64,000 nucleotides of DNA from Phenylobacterium sp. (GCF_004299445.1 NZ_SCTC01000063.1:1-64000); one strand, 5' to 3'. Positions 19,005 to 30,300 are shown, counted from the stretch's first letter. Notes: generated by a model not told the origin, from the sequence alone. Numbers and translations: made by a program.

Positions 19005-19496
19005 TTACTCCGCGCAGGCCTCCAGCATGTCGCGCAGATGCGCTTCGCCGGCCAACGCGAGGTCCGACGTCGGCTGGGCCGCGAGCACGGTGATGATGTC
19101 GGAGCCGGTCTCAAGGGTCCGGTGGACGGGGCACTTCTCTGCGATCTCGATCAACCGCCGGGTCTGCGTGTCGGTGAGCGGGCCCTTGAGGACGATCTCG
19201 CGGGCGAAGCGGTCGCGGCCCTTGAGGCCGTCGCGGGCGTGGACCACGCGGACCGTGGCGCGTTCCAGCGGCCAGCCCTTGCGCTCGGCGTAGAGGCGCA
19301 TGGTCATGGTGGTGCAGGCGCCCAGCGCGGCGGCCAGAAGGTCGTAGGGGTTGGGGCCCGAGCCCAGGCCGCCGGCCCGCTCGGGCTCGTCAGCGAGGAA
19401 CGTCGCGCCGGGTGCGGTCACCTCGACCTGGAAATGGCCGACGCCGGTCTCGGCGATGGTGACGGCGTCTGGGTCGTCTTGAGGGGACTTGGGCAT
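19005..19496 (-). CDS. OsmC family peroxiredoxin-like protein
   Basis: 163 residues from the ATG at 19496. GPNPYDLLAAALGACTTMTMRLYAERKGWPL holds the first redox cysteine and EKCPVHRTLE the second, the two-cysteine arrangement of OsmC/Ohr proteins that reduce organic hydroperoxides. A longer frame to 19598 adds unrelated sequence. It could share a transcript with the downstream esterase and stress protein genes. Confidence 0.88.
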   Translation of the reverse strand: MPKSPQDDPDAVTIAETGVGHFQVEVTAPGATFLADEPERAGGLGSGPNPYDLLAAALGACTTMTMRLYAERKGWPLERATVRVVHARDGLKGRDRFAREIVLKGPLTDTQTRRLIEIAEKCPVHRTLETGSDIITVLAAQPTSDLALAGEAHLRDMLEACAE

Positions 19497-19652
19497 CGGC
19501 GCGTCCGTCGTTCTGGCAACATAAAGGCTACGAGATACACCAAAGGCCCCGCACCGCATGAGCTGCAAAGCGCTTGCCGAGGCGCGCGTTCTTGACACCA
19601 GCGGGAGCGTGGCTCGCTATCCTGGGGTGTGATTTGACAGGTCGTGGGGACG

Positions 19653-20993
19653 ATGAGGCGGGCGGCGAGGCTCTGGCGGTGGATCGTGGCTATGGTCGCC
19701 CTGCTGGTGCTGGCCGGGCCCGCGATGGCCCAAGGGCCCAAGCGCGTGGCGCTGGTGATCGGGAACGGCGCCTATGCGACGGCCGGCGCGCTGGCCAACA
19801 CTCACAACGACGCCAGCCTGGTGGGCGCGGCGCTGAAGCAGGCCGGGTTCACGACGGTGACCACGCGAACCGACCTGTCGACCCAAACCTTCCAAAAGGC
19901 GCTGCGCGAGTTCCAGGCCCAGGCGGACGGCGCCGAGGTGGCGCTGATCTACTACGCCGGCCACGGGATCGAGGCGAAAGGCGTGAACTGGCTGATCCCC
20001 GTGGACGCCACGCTGTCGGACGAGCGGGCGCTGCCGTATGAGGCCATCGACACCAATCTGGCGCTGGAGGCGGTGGCCGGGGCTCGGGTCCGCATCCTGT
20101 TGCTGGACGCCTGCCGTGACAATCCGTTCGGACGCAACTGGAAGGCAGGGACGCGTAGCGTGACGCGCGGGCTGGCGCGGGTCGAGGCCGACGACGTGCT
20201 GATCGTCTTCGCCGCGGCGCCGGGCGAGCGGGCGGCGGATGGGTCGGGCGTGAACTCGCCGTTCGCGGAGGCGGTGGCGCGGACGCTGCCCAAGCCCGGC
20301 CTGCCAGTGCAGTTGTTGGGCGGGGTGATCCGCGACGATGTGATGGGCGCCACGGGCCAGCAGCAGCGGCCGTTCGTCAGCGCCAGCATGACCGGCAATC
20401 CGATCTTCCTGGTGGGCGGCGCGGCCGGGGCGACGCCAGTAACGGCGCCGGCCGCCACGCCAAGCCTGCCCGCCGAGAACCCCGAGTTGACCAATTGGAA
20501 GAGCGCCGAGTGGCTCAACACCGCGGCCGCCTATGAGGCCTATCTGGCGCAGTACCCGAACGGCGCCTACGCGGCGATGGCTAAGGCAGCCATCGCGACG
20601 CTCAGGGGCCCGCCGGCGCAGGTGGCGGCGCTGCGGCCACAGGGTCAGGGTCCCATGGCGGCCAAGATGGCGGGCGCAAGGCTGGCGGCGGCCAGCACGC
20701 TGCCCCCGAACGCCAAGCCCTTCGATCACTACATGGCCGCTCGCGCGGCCATGGACAGCGGTGAGCGCGCCACAGCGATCCGCGAATACTTCCTGGCGCT
20801 GCGGACCTGGCCCAAGCAGGCCTGGGCGCCGGACGCCGGGGCGGCGCTGGCGTTGTTGTTGGCTGAGGACAAGCGCAACGCCGACGCCTGCCGCACCCTG
20901 GACGAAGTGCCGAAACGCTATCCGCAACGTTCACCAGGCGTGGACCAGCGCATGGACCACGCGCGGCGCCTGGCGGGCGGGTGCGGGGGATAG
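19653..20993 (+). CDS. Exported caspase-like (peptidase C14) protein
   Basis: 446 residues. Signal peptide at residues 1-26 (VAMVALLVLAGPAMAQ). The caspase fold spans about 30-250: VALVIGNGAYATAGALANTHNDA, the catalytic histidine in YYAGHGIE and cysteine in LLLDACRDNPF. The C-terminal part has helical repeat-like segments (TAAAYEAYLAQYPNGAYAAMA and a Sel1/TPR-like region). Such metacaspase/orthocaspase-like proteins usually cleave after basic residues. The export signal suggests a periplasmic role. GTG at 19644 is an alternative start. Confidence 0.85.
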   Translation: MRRAARLWRWIVAMVALLVLAGPAMAQGPKRVALVIGNGAYATAGALANTHNDASLVGAALKQAGFTTVTTRTDLSTQTFQKALREFQAQADGAEVALIYYAGHGIEAKGVNWLIPVDATLSDERALPYEAIDTNLALEAVAGARVRILLLDACRDNPFGRNWKAGTRSVTRGLARVEADDVLIVFAAAPGERAADGSGVNSPFAEAVARTLPKPGLPVQLLGGVIRDDVMGATGQQQRPFVSASMTGNPIFLVGGAAGATPVTAPAATPSLPAENPELTNWKSAEWLNTAAAYEAYLAQYPNGAYAAMAKAAIATLRGPPAQVAALRPQGQGPMAAKMAGARLAAASTLPPNAKPFDHYMAARAAMDSGERATAIREYFLALRTWPKQAWAPDAGAALALLLAEDKRNADACRTLDEVPKRYPQRSPGVDQRMDHARRLAGGCGG

Positions 20994-21057
20994 ACGGCGC
21001 CGCCGGCTCGACCCCTGACGAGCCTGCCGAGCAGGTCAGCTTGCCCCGCGAAGGGGG

Positions 21058-22470
21058 TTACCCTGCCATTGCCGGTCTGGCGGTTTCAGGCTCGGCGGTG
21101 AGGGCGGCGACGAAGGCGTCGCGCCAGGCGGTGACGTCCTCACGCTGGACGCCATCGTAGAGGGCCTCCCAACGGCGGATGCGTTCGGGCTTCTCCATGT
21201 GGATGGCCCGCTTCAGCGCGTCGGCGACTTCCTCGGGGCTGTTGGGATTGACCAGAAGGGCGTCGCCCATCTGCCGCGCTGCGCCGGCGAAGCGGGAGAG
21301 GACCAGAACCCCGGGGTCCTCCGGATTCTGGGCGGCCACGAACTCCTTCGCCACGAGGTTCATCCCGTCGCGCAGGGGGGTCACCAGGCCCACGCGGGCG
21401 GCGCCGTAGATGCCGGCCAGCTCGTCGCGGCGGTAGTTCTTGTTCACATAGCGGAACGGCGCCCAGTCGACGTCGGAGAACTCGCCGTTGATCCGGCCCG
21501 ACAGAGCGTCGAGGCGGCCGCGGATCTCCTGATACGCCTCGACGGCCTCACGGCTGACCGGGGCGATCTGCAGCATCAGCACCTCGCGGCGCAGGTCCGG
21601 GTTCTGGGCGAGGAAATGCTCGAACCCCAGGAAACGCTCTTCCAGGCCCTTCGAATAGTCCAGCCGGTCGACGCCCACGATCAGGTGCCGGAACACGGTG
21701 GCGGCGATCATCAGGTTGCGCATGCGCCGCGCCCGGCTCGAATGGGTCATGCGCGCGAAGTCCTCGGCGTCGATGCCGATCGGGAAGGCGCCGGTCTCGA
21801 GCCCGCGGCCGAAGCCCTTGAGACAGCCGGGTCGCACGACCTCGCCGTCGGCCTCGTTCAGGACGTATTCCTCGAACGCCTGCTGGTGCTCGGCCGTCTG
21901 GAAGCCGACCAGGTCGTAGTCGAACATCGCCTCGACCAGTTGGCGGTGGCGGGGCAGGTTGATCATCACCTGGTGGGCCGGCCAGGGGATATGCAGGAAG
22001 AACCCGACGCGGTTCTTCACCCCCAACGCGCGCAGCTCCTTGGCCAGAGGGATCAGGTGGTAGTCGTGCACCCAGATCACGTCGTCAGGGCGGATCAGGG
22101 GGGCCAGGGTCGCGGCGAACCGACGGTTGACCCGGGTGTAGCCCTTGTCGAACGCGCGATCGAAGGCGGCCAGGTCGATCCGGTAGTGGAACAGCGGCCA
22201 CAGCGTCTTGTTGGCGTAGCCGTTGTAGTATTCGTCGAGATCGACCTCTTCGAGATCGACGGTCGCCGCGGTGACCCCGCCGACGGTCTCGGCGTGCAGC
22301 TCGCCCGTGAATGTCTCGGTCGTTCGGCCGCTCCAGCCGAACCACAGGCCGGAATAGGCCTTCAGCGCGGCGGCCAGCGCCATCGCCAGGCCGCCCACGC
22401 TCTCCTCGCCGTCGCCTGACGGCAGGTTCACGCGGTTCGACACGACGATGAGGCGGCCTTCGGGGCTCAT
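21058..22470 (-). CDS. otsA: Trehalose-6-phosphate synthase OtsA
   Basis: 470 residues, GT20 family. It begins with LIVVSNRVNLP, and shows WVHDYHLIPLAKELR, the basic DRLDYSKGLEERFLGFEHFL region that binds UDP-glucose and glucose-6-phosphate, and RDGMNLVAKEFVA. It joins UDP-glucose and glucose-6-phosphate. The ATG at 22470 overlaps the otsB stop as ATGA, favouring this start over 22488. It lies next to zwf, which competes for glucose-6-phosphate. Confidence 0.96.
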   Translation of the reverse strand: MSPEGRLIVVSNRVNLPSGDGEESVGGLAMALAAALKAYSGLWFGWSGRTTETFTGELHAETVGGVTAATVDLEEVDLDEYYNGYANKTLWPLFHYRIDLAAFDRAFDKGYTRVNRRFAATLAPLIRPDDVIWVHDYHLIPLAKELRALGVKNRVGFFLHIPWPAHQVMINLPRHRQLVEAMFDYDLVGFQTAEHQQAFEEYVLNEADGEVVRPGCLKGFGRGLETGAFPIGIDAEDFARMTHSSRARRMRNLMIAATVFRHLIVGVDRLDYSKGLEERFLGFEHFLAQNPDLRREVLMLQIAPVSREAVEAYQEIRGRLDALSGRINGEFSDVDWAPFRYVNKNYRRDELAGIYGAARVGLVTPLRDGMNLVAKEFVAAQNPEDPGVLVLSRFAGAARQMGDALLVNPNSPEEVADALKRAIHMEKPERIRRWEALYDGVQREDVTAWRDAFVAALTAEPETARPAMAG

Positions 22471-23216
22471 CGCGCCGCCTCCAGCCACGCGATCACGTCC
22501 TCGACGTTGCGCAGCCCGAAGCGGGCGTGGGTGGCCCGCGGGCGACCCACCAGCACGCCGAACCCGCCCAACTGCTCCACCGCCGCGAAGCCGTTCTCGT
22601 CGGTGATGTCATCGCCCACGAAGGCCGGGGTGCGGCCCTGGAAGGGCGCGGTCTGCATGAACTCGCGGATGGAGTCGCCCTTGGACGCGCCGGGCGTGCG
22701 CAGTTCCTCGACCATGTCCCCATGCTGCAGGAAGAGGCCGGTCTCACGGGCGACGCGGAGGGCCATGACCCGGGCCTCGGCGGCGTAGGTCGGCGCCTGG
22801 CGGAAGTGGAGCGCGACGCTGGCGCCCTTCTCCTCGACGAGCATGCCGAGGTCGCGAACCGCGAAGCGGCGCAGCGTGTCGAGGGCGGCCTCCAGCCCCG
22901 GGTGCGGCTCGGGCTGATGCAGCGCGCCTTCGGCGTCGCGGCGGACCAGGCCGTGAACGGCGGCCACGCAGGTGATGCGGCCCTCCAGGATGCGGTCGAC
23001 GTCCTCCAGCGTCCGACCGGTGACCACCGCCACGCGGCCCTCCAGGTCTTCGCGCAGGCGTTCCAGCAGGCGGGTGCGGCGCGGGTCGGGGCGTACGTCC
23101 TGGGGCCGCGGGGCGAACGGCGCCAGCGTGCCGTCGATATCCAGGAACAGAGCGGCTTCCGACAGCCTGAGGGGCTTCGGCGGAGGCAGCGCGACCACAA
23201 GCGAATCCAGCGACAT
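22467..23216 (-). CDS. otsB: Trehalose-6-phosphate phosphatase OtsB
   Basis: 249 residues, HAD superfamily. LFLDIDGTLAPF carries the nucleophile aspartate, VVTGRTLEDV the second motif, and FVGDDITDENGF the magnesium-binding aspartates. It removes phosphate from trehalose-6-phosphate to give trehalose, an osmo- and desiccation protectant. The order otsB-otsA with a 4-base overlap shows coupled translation. It is divergent from zwf across a 146-base gap. Confidence 0.95.
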   Translation of the reverse strand: MSLDSLVVALPPPKPLRLSEAALFLDIDGTLAPFAPRPQDVRPDPRRTRLLERLREDLEGRVAVVTGRTLEDVDRILEGRITCVAAVHGLVRRDAEGALHQPEPHPGLEAALDTLRRFAVRDLGMLVEEKGASVALHFRQAPTYAAEARVMALRVARETGLFLQHGDMVEELRTPGASKGDSIREFMQTAPFQGRTPAFVGDDITDENGFAAVEQLGGFGVLVGRPRATHARFGLRNVEDVIAWLEAAR

Positions 23217-23362
23217 GACACTCCCGCCCGGAACACGGACCTAACGCCGGCTGCGCGGTTTCGATCCCCTCGCGCGCGTCATCGTGAAAAGGCCGTGCTC
23301 GCCCCTTGACCCGCGCGCGGACTGGGGCCCTTCTCCGGCCTCCGTCGGGAAAGGGAGACGAC

Positions 23363-24820
23363 ATGCCGGCCACCGCTGACGCCATCGTGCTGTTCGGCGC
23401 CACGGGCGACCTGGCGCGGCGCATGCTGCTGCCGTCGCTGTACTTCCTCGACGCCGACGGGTTCCTGCCGGAGGGCTTCCGGCTGGTGTTCACGGCCCGC
23501 GCCGAACTCTCGACCGAAGCCTTCGTCGAGCAGACGCGTCAGGCGCTGAGCGCACGTCCCGAGGGGCTGGACGATGCGGTCTGGGCGCGCTTCGCCGGCC
23601 GGATCACCTACGTGGGCGCCGACGCCACCACACGCGAAGGGGCCGAGACGCTGAAGCCCGCGCTGGACGGCTGCAAGGCCCCGCTGTGCTTCCTGGCCGT
23701 GTCGCCCAGCCTGTTCGAGAAGATCTGCGGCTCGCTGGCGGCGGCCGGCGTGACGACGCCTGACGCCCGGATCGTTCTGGAAAAGCCGATCGGCCGCGAC
23801 CTGGCGACCTCGCACCACGTCAACGCCACCCTGGGCGAGGTGTTCGCCGAGGAGCAGATCTTCCGGATCGACCATTACCTGGGCAAGGAGACGGTCCAGA
23901 ACCTGATCGCCCTGCGCTTCGCCAACACCTTCTTCGAGCCGCTCTGGAACAACCTGACCATCGACCACGTGCAAATCACGGTGGCCGAGACCGAGGGCGT
24001 GGGCGCGCGCTGGCCGTACTACGACGAGTACGGCGCGCTGCGCGACATGCTGCAGAACCACATGCTGCAGCTGTTGTGCCTGGTGGCGATGGAGCCGCCC
24101 GCCGACATGGAGCCGGACTCGGTGCGCAACGAGAAGGTGAAGGTGCTGCGCAGTCTGCGCCGCTTCACCCGCATGGATGCGGCCGACAAGTCGGTGCGCG
24201 GGCAGTACACGCCCGGCGTCGTCAGCGGGAAGACCGCCGAGGGCTACGAGACCGAGCGGGGCAAGAAGAGCGGCACCGAGACCTTCGTGGCGCTGCGGGC
24301 CGACATCGACAACTGGCGCTGGGCGGGCGTGCCGTTCTTCCTGCGCACAGGCAAGCGGATGCCCGAGAAGCGCACGACGGTGGTGATCCAGTTCAAGCCG
24401 GTGCCGCACTCGATCTTCGGCCAGGCGTCGCTGATGGACATGTCGCCCAACCGGCTGGTGATCGACCTGCAGCCGGACGAGGATATCTCGCTGACCTTGA
24501 TGAACAAGGCGCCCGGTCTGACCCAGGGCGGCATGCGGCTGCAGTCGCTGCCGCTGTCGCTGTCGCTGCTCAAGACCTACGAGGGGCCGGGCGCGCGGCG
24601 GCGGATCGCCTACGAGCGGCTGCTGCTGGATGCGATCCACGGCGACGCGACGCTGTTTGTCCGGCGCGACGAGGTGGAGGAGGCCTGGCGCTGGGTGGAC
24701 GGCGTGGCCGACGCCTGGTCGGAAGCGGGCCTGCATCCCAGGCCGTACGCGGCCGGCAGCTGGGGGCCGTCGGGGGCGTTCGCGCTGATCGAGCGGTTCG
24801 GCAAGGCCTGGTCGGACTAG
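23363..24820 (+). CDS. zwf: Glucose-6-phosphate dehydrogenase
   Basis: 485 residues. The NADP loop is IVLFGATGDLARRML, and the active-site block is RIDHYLGKETVQNL. It makes 6-phosphogluconolactone for the Entner-Doudoroff and pentose phosphate routes and NADPH. GGGAGA precedes the ATG at 23363; an upstream frame start at 23306 is less likely. Its usual partners pgl and edd are not in this window; here it faces the trehalose genes. Confidence 0.95.
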   Translation: MPATADAIVLFGATGDLARRMLLPSLYFLDADGFLPEGFRLVFTARAELSTEAFVEQTRQALSARPEGLDDAVWARFAGRITYVGADATTREGAETLKPALDGCKAPLCFLAVSPSLFEKICGSLAAAGVTTPDARIVLEKPIGRDLATSHHVNATLGEVFAEEQIFRIDHYLGKETVQNLIALRFANTFFEPLWNNLTIDHVQITVAETEGVGARWPYYDEYGALRDMLQNHMLQLLCLVAMEPPADMEPDSVRNEKVKVLRSLRRFTRMDAADKSVRGQYTPGVVSGKTAEGYETERGKKSGTETFVALRADIDNWRWAGVPFFLRTGKRMPEKRTTVVIQFKPVPHSIFGQASLMDMSPNRLVIDLQPDEDISLTLMNKAPGLTQGGMRLQSLPLSLSLLKTYEGPGARRRIAYERLLLDAIHGDATLFVRRDEVEEAWRWVDGVADAWSEAGLHPRPYAAGSWGPSGAFALIERFGKAWSD

Positions 24821-24839
24821 GCTTGCCCTCTCCCGCACC

Positions 24840-24867
24840 CGCTCTCCCACTTCGTGGGAAAGGCAGG
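24840..24867. repeat. Solo arm of a palindromic intergenic repeat
   Basis: CTCTCCCACTTCGTGGGAAAGG, itself a hairpin, is nearly the inverse of the left arm of the element at 32365-32571. It lies between the converging zwf and diguanylate cyclase genes and may double as a terminator. Confidence 0.55.
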
Positions 24868-24871
24868 CCCT

Positions 24872-25567
24872 TTACCCCGCCTTGCGGACGCGCTTGGCGG
24901 CGAACATCCTGGCGTCGGCGTCGGCGATGATGGCTTCGGGGTCGGTGTCGGGGTCGAGTTCGCGGACGCCGTAGCTGACTTTCAGCCCCTGGCCGACCGA
25001 CTCGATGGCCTGGGCCAGGGTGGCGGCCTTGGCCTCGGCGGTCGCCTGATCGGCCTGGACCAGCACCACGGCGAATTCGTCGCCGCCCATGCGGCCCACC
25101 AGGTCGCTCTCGCGGACGTTGGCCACCAGGCGGTCGGCCACCGCCATGAGCGCGGCGTCGCCGGCGGCGTGGCCCTGGCCGTCGTTCAGCGCCTTGAAGC
25201 CGTCGAGGTCGAAATAGACCAGGCTGGCGGGGAAGCCGTAGCGACCGGCGAAGGTGCGGGCGCGGCTGAGCTCGCGGACGAAGGCGCGGCGGTTGAGCAG
25301 CGGGGTCAGCGTGTCGCGGTCGGCCAGGCCCTCGGCTTCCGAGAGGCGGGCGCGCAGCTGGGAAACTTCGCGCTTGAGCTGGTCGAGCTCGCCGATCAGG
25401 GCCTCGATGGCGGCCTGGACGGCGGGGGTCATCTCCGCGCGCGGAATCCCCAGGAAGGTCACCTGATCGACGGCGCCGGCCGGGCCTGACGGCGCGACCC
25501 CGCCCGGCGCGAGGACGCGACGCCGCTCGGGTCGGATCGGTTCGTTGCGGGCGCCGGTGATCTTCAT
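24872..25567 (-). CDS. Diguanylate cyclase, DgcB-like
   Basis: 231 residues from the ATG at 25567. Residues 60-95 are a helical coiled-coil-like region (AIEALIGELDQLKREVSQLRARL, leaving aside exact borders), followed by a GGDEF domain: DTLTPLLNRRAFVREL, VYFDLDGFKALND, and the active-site GGDEF in RMGGDEFAVVL. RESD sits five residues before it, the inhibitory I-site. It makes cyclic di-GMP. The soluble coiled-coil plus GGDEF layout recalls Caulobacter DgcB, which acts in surface attachment; the assignment is by memory. It is divergent from purE. Confidence 0.85.
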   Translation of the reverse strand: MKITGARNEPIRPERRRVLAPGGVAPSGPAGAVDQVTFLGIPRAEMTPAVQAAIEALIGELDQLKREVSQLRARLSEAEGLADRDTLTPLLNRRAFVRELSRARTFAGRYGFPASLVYFDLDGFKALNDGQGHAAGDAALMAVADRLVANVRESDLVGRMGGDEFAVVLVQADQATAEAKAATLAQAIESVGQGLKVSYGVRELDPDTDPEAIIADADARMFAAKRVRKAG

Positions 25568-25699
25568 CGGGTATCCGGAATGGTTAACGCCATTCGACGT
25601 CACGGCGGTTAAGGGAATCTAACCGCATGGCATTGTGCGGGCAAAGGCGGCGCCTATACTCCGCGCCCTTCCGGGGCCCCCCTAAGGACTCAGCATACA

Positions 25700-26179
<480 letters not shown>

Positions 26180-26183
26180 CATC

Positions 26184-27263
26184 ATGGTCGATCTGCCGCT
26201 CCCGCCCGGCTCCACCCTCGGCATCCTGGGGGGCGGTCAACTGGGCCGCATGCTGGCCCTGGCCGCGGCCCGTCTGGGCTTCGACGTGGCCGTTCTCGAG
26301 CGCGACGCGGACTCGCCGGCCGGCCAGGTCTCGAACCACACGATCGTGGGCGCCTACGACGATCCCAAGGCGCTGGCCGAGCTGGCGGCGGTGGCCAAGG
26401 TGGTGACCTTCGAATTCGAGAACGTCCCGGCCCGGGCGGTGCTGACCCTGCAGCAGCTGGGGGTCGAGGTGGCGCCCGGCGCCGAGGCGCTGGCGGTGGC
26501 GCAGGACCGGGTGGCCGAAAAGCAGTTCCTGAACGCCAGCGGCGCGCCGACGGTGGCCTTCGCCGCGGCCGACAGCGGCGAGGAGGCGGCCTCGGTGGCG
26601 GCGGTCATGGGCTGCCCGCTGCTGATGAAGACGCGGCGCGAGGGCTATGACGGCAAGGGCCAGCGCTGGGTCGAGCATGTGGGCGACGCGGCGGCCACTT
26701 TCGAGGCGCTGGGGGGCGTGCCGGTGATCCTGGAGGCGCCGGCCGACTTCGTGCGCGAGCTGTCGATCATCGCCGCGCGCGGCCGCGACGGGGCGACGGC
26801 GATCTATCCGCTGGCCGAGAACCACCACGAGGGCGGCATCCTGCGCCGCAGCCTGGCGCCGGCCAATGTCTCGAAGGCGATCGCGCTGGAGGCCGAGAAG
26901 ATCGCCGCGCGCGTGCTGAAGGGCCTGAACTATGTGGGCGTGGTGGGCATCGAGCTGTTCGAGCTGAAGGACGGCCGCCTGCTGGTCAACGAGATCGCGC
27001 CGCGCGTGCACAACACCGGCCACTGGACCCAGGACGGCTGTTCGGTGGACCAGTTCGAGCAGCATATCCGCGCCGTGGCCGGCTGGCCCCTGGGCCCGAC
27101 GATCCCGCACTCGCGGGTCGAGATGCTGAACCTGCTGGGCGACGAGGTGGACACCTGGGCGAAGCTGGCCCACGAGCCCGACACCCGCATCCACCTCTAC
27201 GGCAAGCGCCAGGCCAAGCCCGGCCGCAAGATGGGCCACGTGAACAAGGTCCGGATGCTCTAG
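26184..27263 (+). CDS. purK: N5-carboxyaminoimidazole ribonucleotide synthase PurK
   Basis: 359 residues, ATP-grasp fold. LGILGGGQLGRMLALAA at the start, RREGYDGKGQ in the ATP lid and NEIAPRVHNTGHWT near residue 275 are characteristic. It carboxylates AIR using ATP and bicarbonate, giving the substrate for PurE. The gene closely follows purE, so the two are co-transcribed. Confidence 0.97.
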   Translation: MVDLPLPPGSTLGILGGGQLGRMLALAAARLGFDVAVLERDADSPAGQVSNHTIVGAYDDPKALAELAAVAKVVTFEFENVPARAVLTLQQLGVEVAPGAEALAVAQDRVAEKQFLNASGAPTVAFAAADSGEEAASVAAVMGCPLLMKTRREGYDGKGQRWVEHVGDAAATFEALGGVPVILEAPADFVRELSIIAARGRDGATAIYPLAENHHEGGILRRSLAPANVSKAIALEAEKIAARVLKGLNYVGVVGIELFELKDGRLLVNEIAPRVHNTGHWTQDGCSVDQFEQHIRAVAGWPLGPTIPHSRVEMLNLLGDEVDTWAKLAHEPDTRIHLYGKRQAKPGRKMGHVNKVRML

Positions 27264-27381
27264 GAGCGCGGACCCTAGACCGCGAACCCCGCGCGCCTCA
27301 TCCGCCGACAACGCGCACCCGGACCCGGCGAACGGGGTATCCAAAGGCCGAAGGCTCGACTTAGAGTCGCAGCCTGATCGG

Positions 27382-30300
27382 GTGGGGGTCCTTGAGGCGG
27401 TGAGCGACACCGGAAGCGAGACCGCGCGGCGGCATGGGACCAGCACGCCTGGCCGCCGGCTCATGTTCGCGGTCATGGTCCTGAGCCTGCTCTGCCTCTT
27501 CATCTCGCCCTTCTTCGTGGACGTCATCGACCGCAACGGCCCGGTCGCCAAGGACGGGGTGCTGAGCTATGCGGGCTGGGGCCCGCTGGACCGTCCCGTC
27601 GAGATGGAAGGCGGCTGGTCGCTGACCTGGCGCGGCGGCGCGGGCGGCCCCCCGCCGAACCAGAAGGTCACCGTCGAGGTCCCCGGGCGCTGGTCGAACA
27701 CGGCGCCGCAACTGCCGCCGGTGGGAGCCGTCAGCTATCACCTGCAGATCCGCGACCTGCCGGCCGGCCGATACATCCTGCATTTTCCGGCGGTGTTCGC
27801 GGCGACCGAGATCGCGGTCGATGGCGAGGTGGTGTCCCGGCGCGGCCGGGCGGGGCTGGACAAAGCCACGACGAGCTACCTCGTCCGGTCCCAGGAGGTC
27901 TTCCTGATCGCCGACGGGCGGCCGATCGACCTGCGCATCGACCAGTCGACCTTCCTGCACCGCGACAATGGCCTCGAGGCGCCGCCGCTGATCGGGCTGG
28001 CCGAGCCCATGCAGAACTGGATCACCCTCGACTGGATCCGTAGCCTCCTTCTGCTGAGCGCGCTGCTGCTGCTGGCCTGCTACGGCGGCGTCGTCTTCCT
28101 GTTCCGGCGCAACGACCGCGCGTCGCTGTACCTCGCGCTGGGCTCTGTGCTGCTGGCGCCGATGATCGGCGCGTTCAGCCACGACAACCTGATCATGGTC
28201 GCCCTGCCGCAGCTCAGCTTCCTGCAGATGCTGACGCTGCAGTACATCACCGGCGGCGTCGCCGTGGCCCTGGTCCTGGCCTACACCCGCGCCCTGTTCC
28301 CGAAGGAAAGCCTGGGTCCGCTCTTCTGGGTGGTTATCGGGCTGCATGGCCTGTTCGTGGCGGCCTACGCCGGCTTTGCGATGATGGGCGACACCTTCGC
28401 CATGTCGCGCGTCTCGGGCATGGCGCTGTGGGTGCGCATCGCCAGCTTCCTCTACATGATCGCCGTCGTCGGGTTTGCCGCGGTCCGCCGGCGGGACGGC
28501 GCGCCGGTTTTCTTGCTGGGCGCCGTCGTCGTTGTCGCCACCGCCATCTACTCCGACCTGGTGACCAACGCCGTGATCGTCGGCGTGCTGAACGGGCTGG
28601 ACCTGCTGCCCCTGGGCATCCTGGTGATGCTGTTCTCGCACCTGGTGGTGCTGGCCGAGCGGTGGTCGATCTCCATGGGCGTGGCCGAGCAGCGCTCGGA
28701 CGACCTGGCGCAGCTGCTGGACGTGAACAGCTCCATCACCGCCGAGATCCGGCTGGAGGCGCTGCTGACGCGGATCGTGGAGGCGGTCAGCCGGTTCATC
28801 GGGGCCGATCGGGCCACGCTGTTCCTCTACGACGCCAAGACCGACGAGCTCTGGTCGATCGCCGCCGAGGGCGTGGGCGGTCAGCAGATCCGCTTCCCCT
28901 CGGATGGCGGGCTGGCCGGCGCCTGCTTCACCGCCGGCGAGGCCATCAACATCGCCGACGCCTACGCCGACCCGCGCTTCAACCGGCAGGTCGACGTGGC
29001 CACGGGCTACCGCACCACCAGCGTGCTGACGATCCCGGTGAAGGCCCGCGACGGCCGCAAGCTGGGGGTCATGCAGGCGCTGAACGCCAAGACCGGCAAG
29101 GGCTTCACCGACAGCGACATCGCCCGGATGAACGCCCTCAGCGCCCAGGCCGCCATCGCCATCGACAACGCCAAGCTCTTCGCCGAGGTGGCGTCGGAGC
29201 GGAACTACAACGAGAGCATCCTGCGCTCGATGTCGGCCGGCGTGGTCACCCTGGATCCCGAGGCCAAGGTCGCCAAGCTGAACGACACCGCCTGCCGCAT
29301 CCTGGGGGTCACGCGCGAGATGCTGGAGGGGGCCGACGCGCGCACCGCGCTGGCCGTCAGCAACCCGTGGTTCATCCCCGAGTTCGAGGCCGTGGCGGCC
29401 AGCGGCCAGCCCAAGCTGCTGCTCGAGGCCGAGATCACCACCGCCCAGGGCGACAAGGTCTCGGCCAACATGAACATCGTGCCCCTGATGGCCGACGACG
29501 CGGCCGCCGGGGTGCTGGTCCTCATCGACGACATCACCGACAGCAAGCGGATGCAGGGCGCGATGCGCCGGTTCATGACGCAGAAGGTGGTGGACCAGGT
29601 GATGGGCCGCGGCGACGAGCTGCTGTTCGGCGCCGCGGTGCCCGCCAGCGTGCTATTCGCCGACATCCGCAGCTTCACCAGCCTGGCCGAGCGCCTCGCG
29701 GCCCGCGAGGTCGTGGAGATGCTGAACGAGATCTTCACCGAGCTGTTCGAGGCCGTGGCCGGCCACGAGGGCGTGCTCGACAAGTTCATGGGCGACGGCC
29801 TGATGGCCGTCTATGGCGCCCCGCTGCCGACCGGCCAGGACCCGCTGCACGCCGTGGATTCGGCCGTGCAGATGATCCGCATGATCGGGGTGCTGAACGT
29901 CGGTCGGCCGGAACGGGGCCTGCCGAACCTGCGCCTGGGGATCGGGATCACCTCGGGCGAGGTGATCGCCGGCACCATCGGCAGCCCCAAGCGCATGGAC
30001 TACACGGTGATCGGCGACAGCGTGAACCTGGCCGCCCGCCTGCAGAGCGCCACCAAGACCTACGGGGTCGACATCATCATCGACGAGGCCACCGCCGGGC
30101 ACGTCAAGGACATCCACATCCTGCGCGAGCTCGACACCATCCGGGTGCGGGGCCGCGAGCAGCCGGTCACGATCTTCCAGGTGCTGGCGGACGCCGCGGC
30201 CTGTCCGGGGCTGGAGGCCTATCGTCGCGGCCGGGCCTACCTGGCGGCCCGGCAGTGGGACGCCGCCGCGGCCGCCTTCGCCGAGGCCGTCGCCCTCGAT

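Noticed and set aside
17351..19114. Continuous frame joining the universal stress protein to upstream sequence
   Set aside because: The upstream part is a shifted reading of the esterase gene; the ATG at 17791 with GGGAGG starts the real protein.
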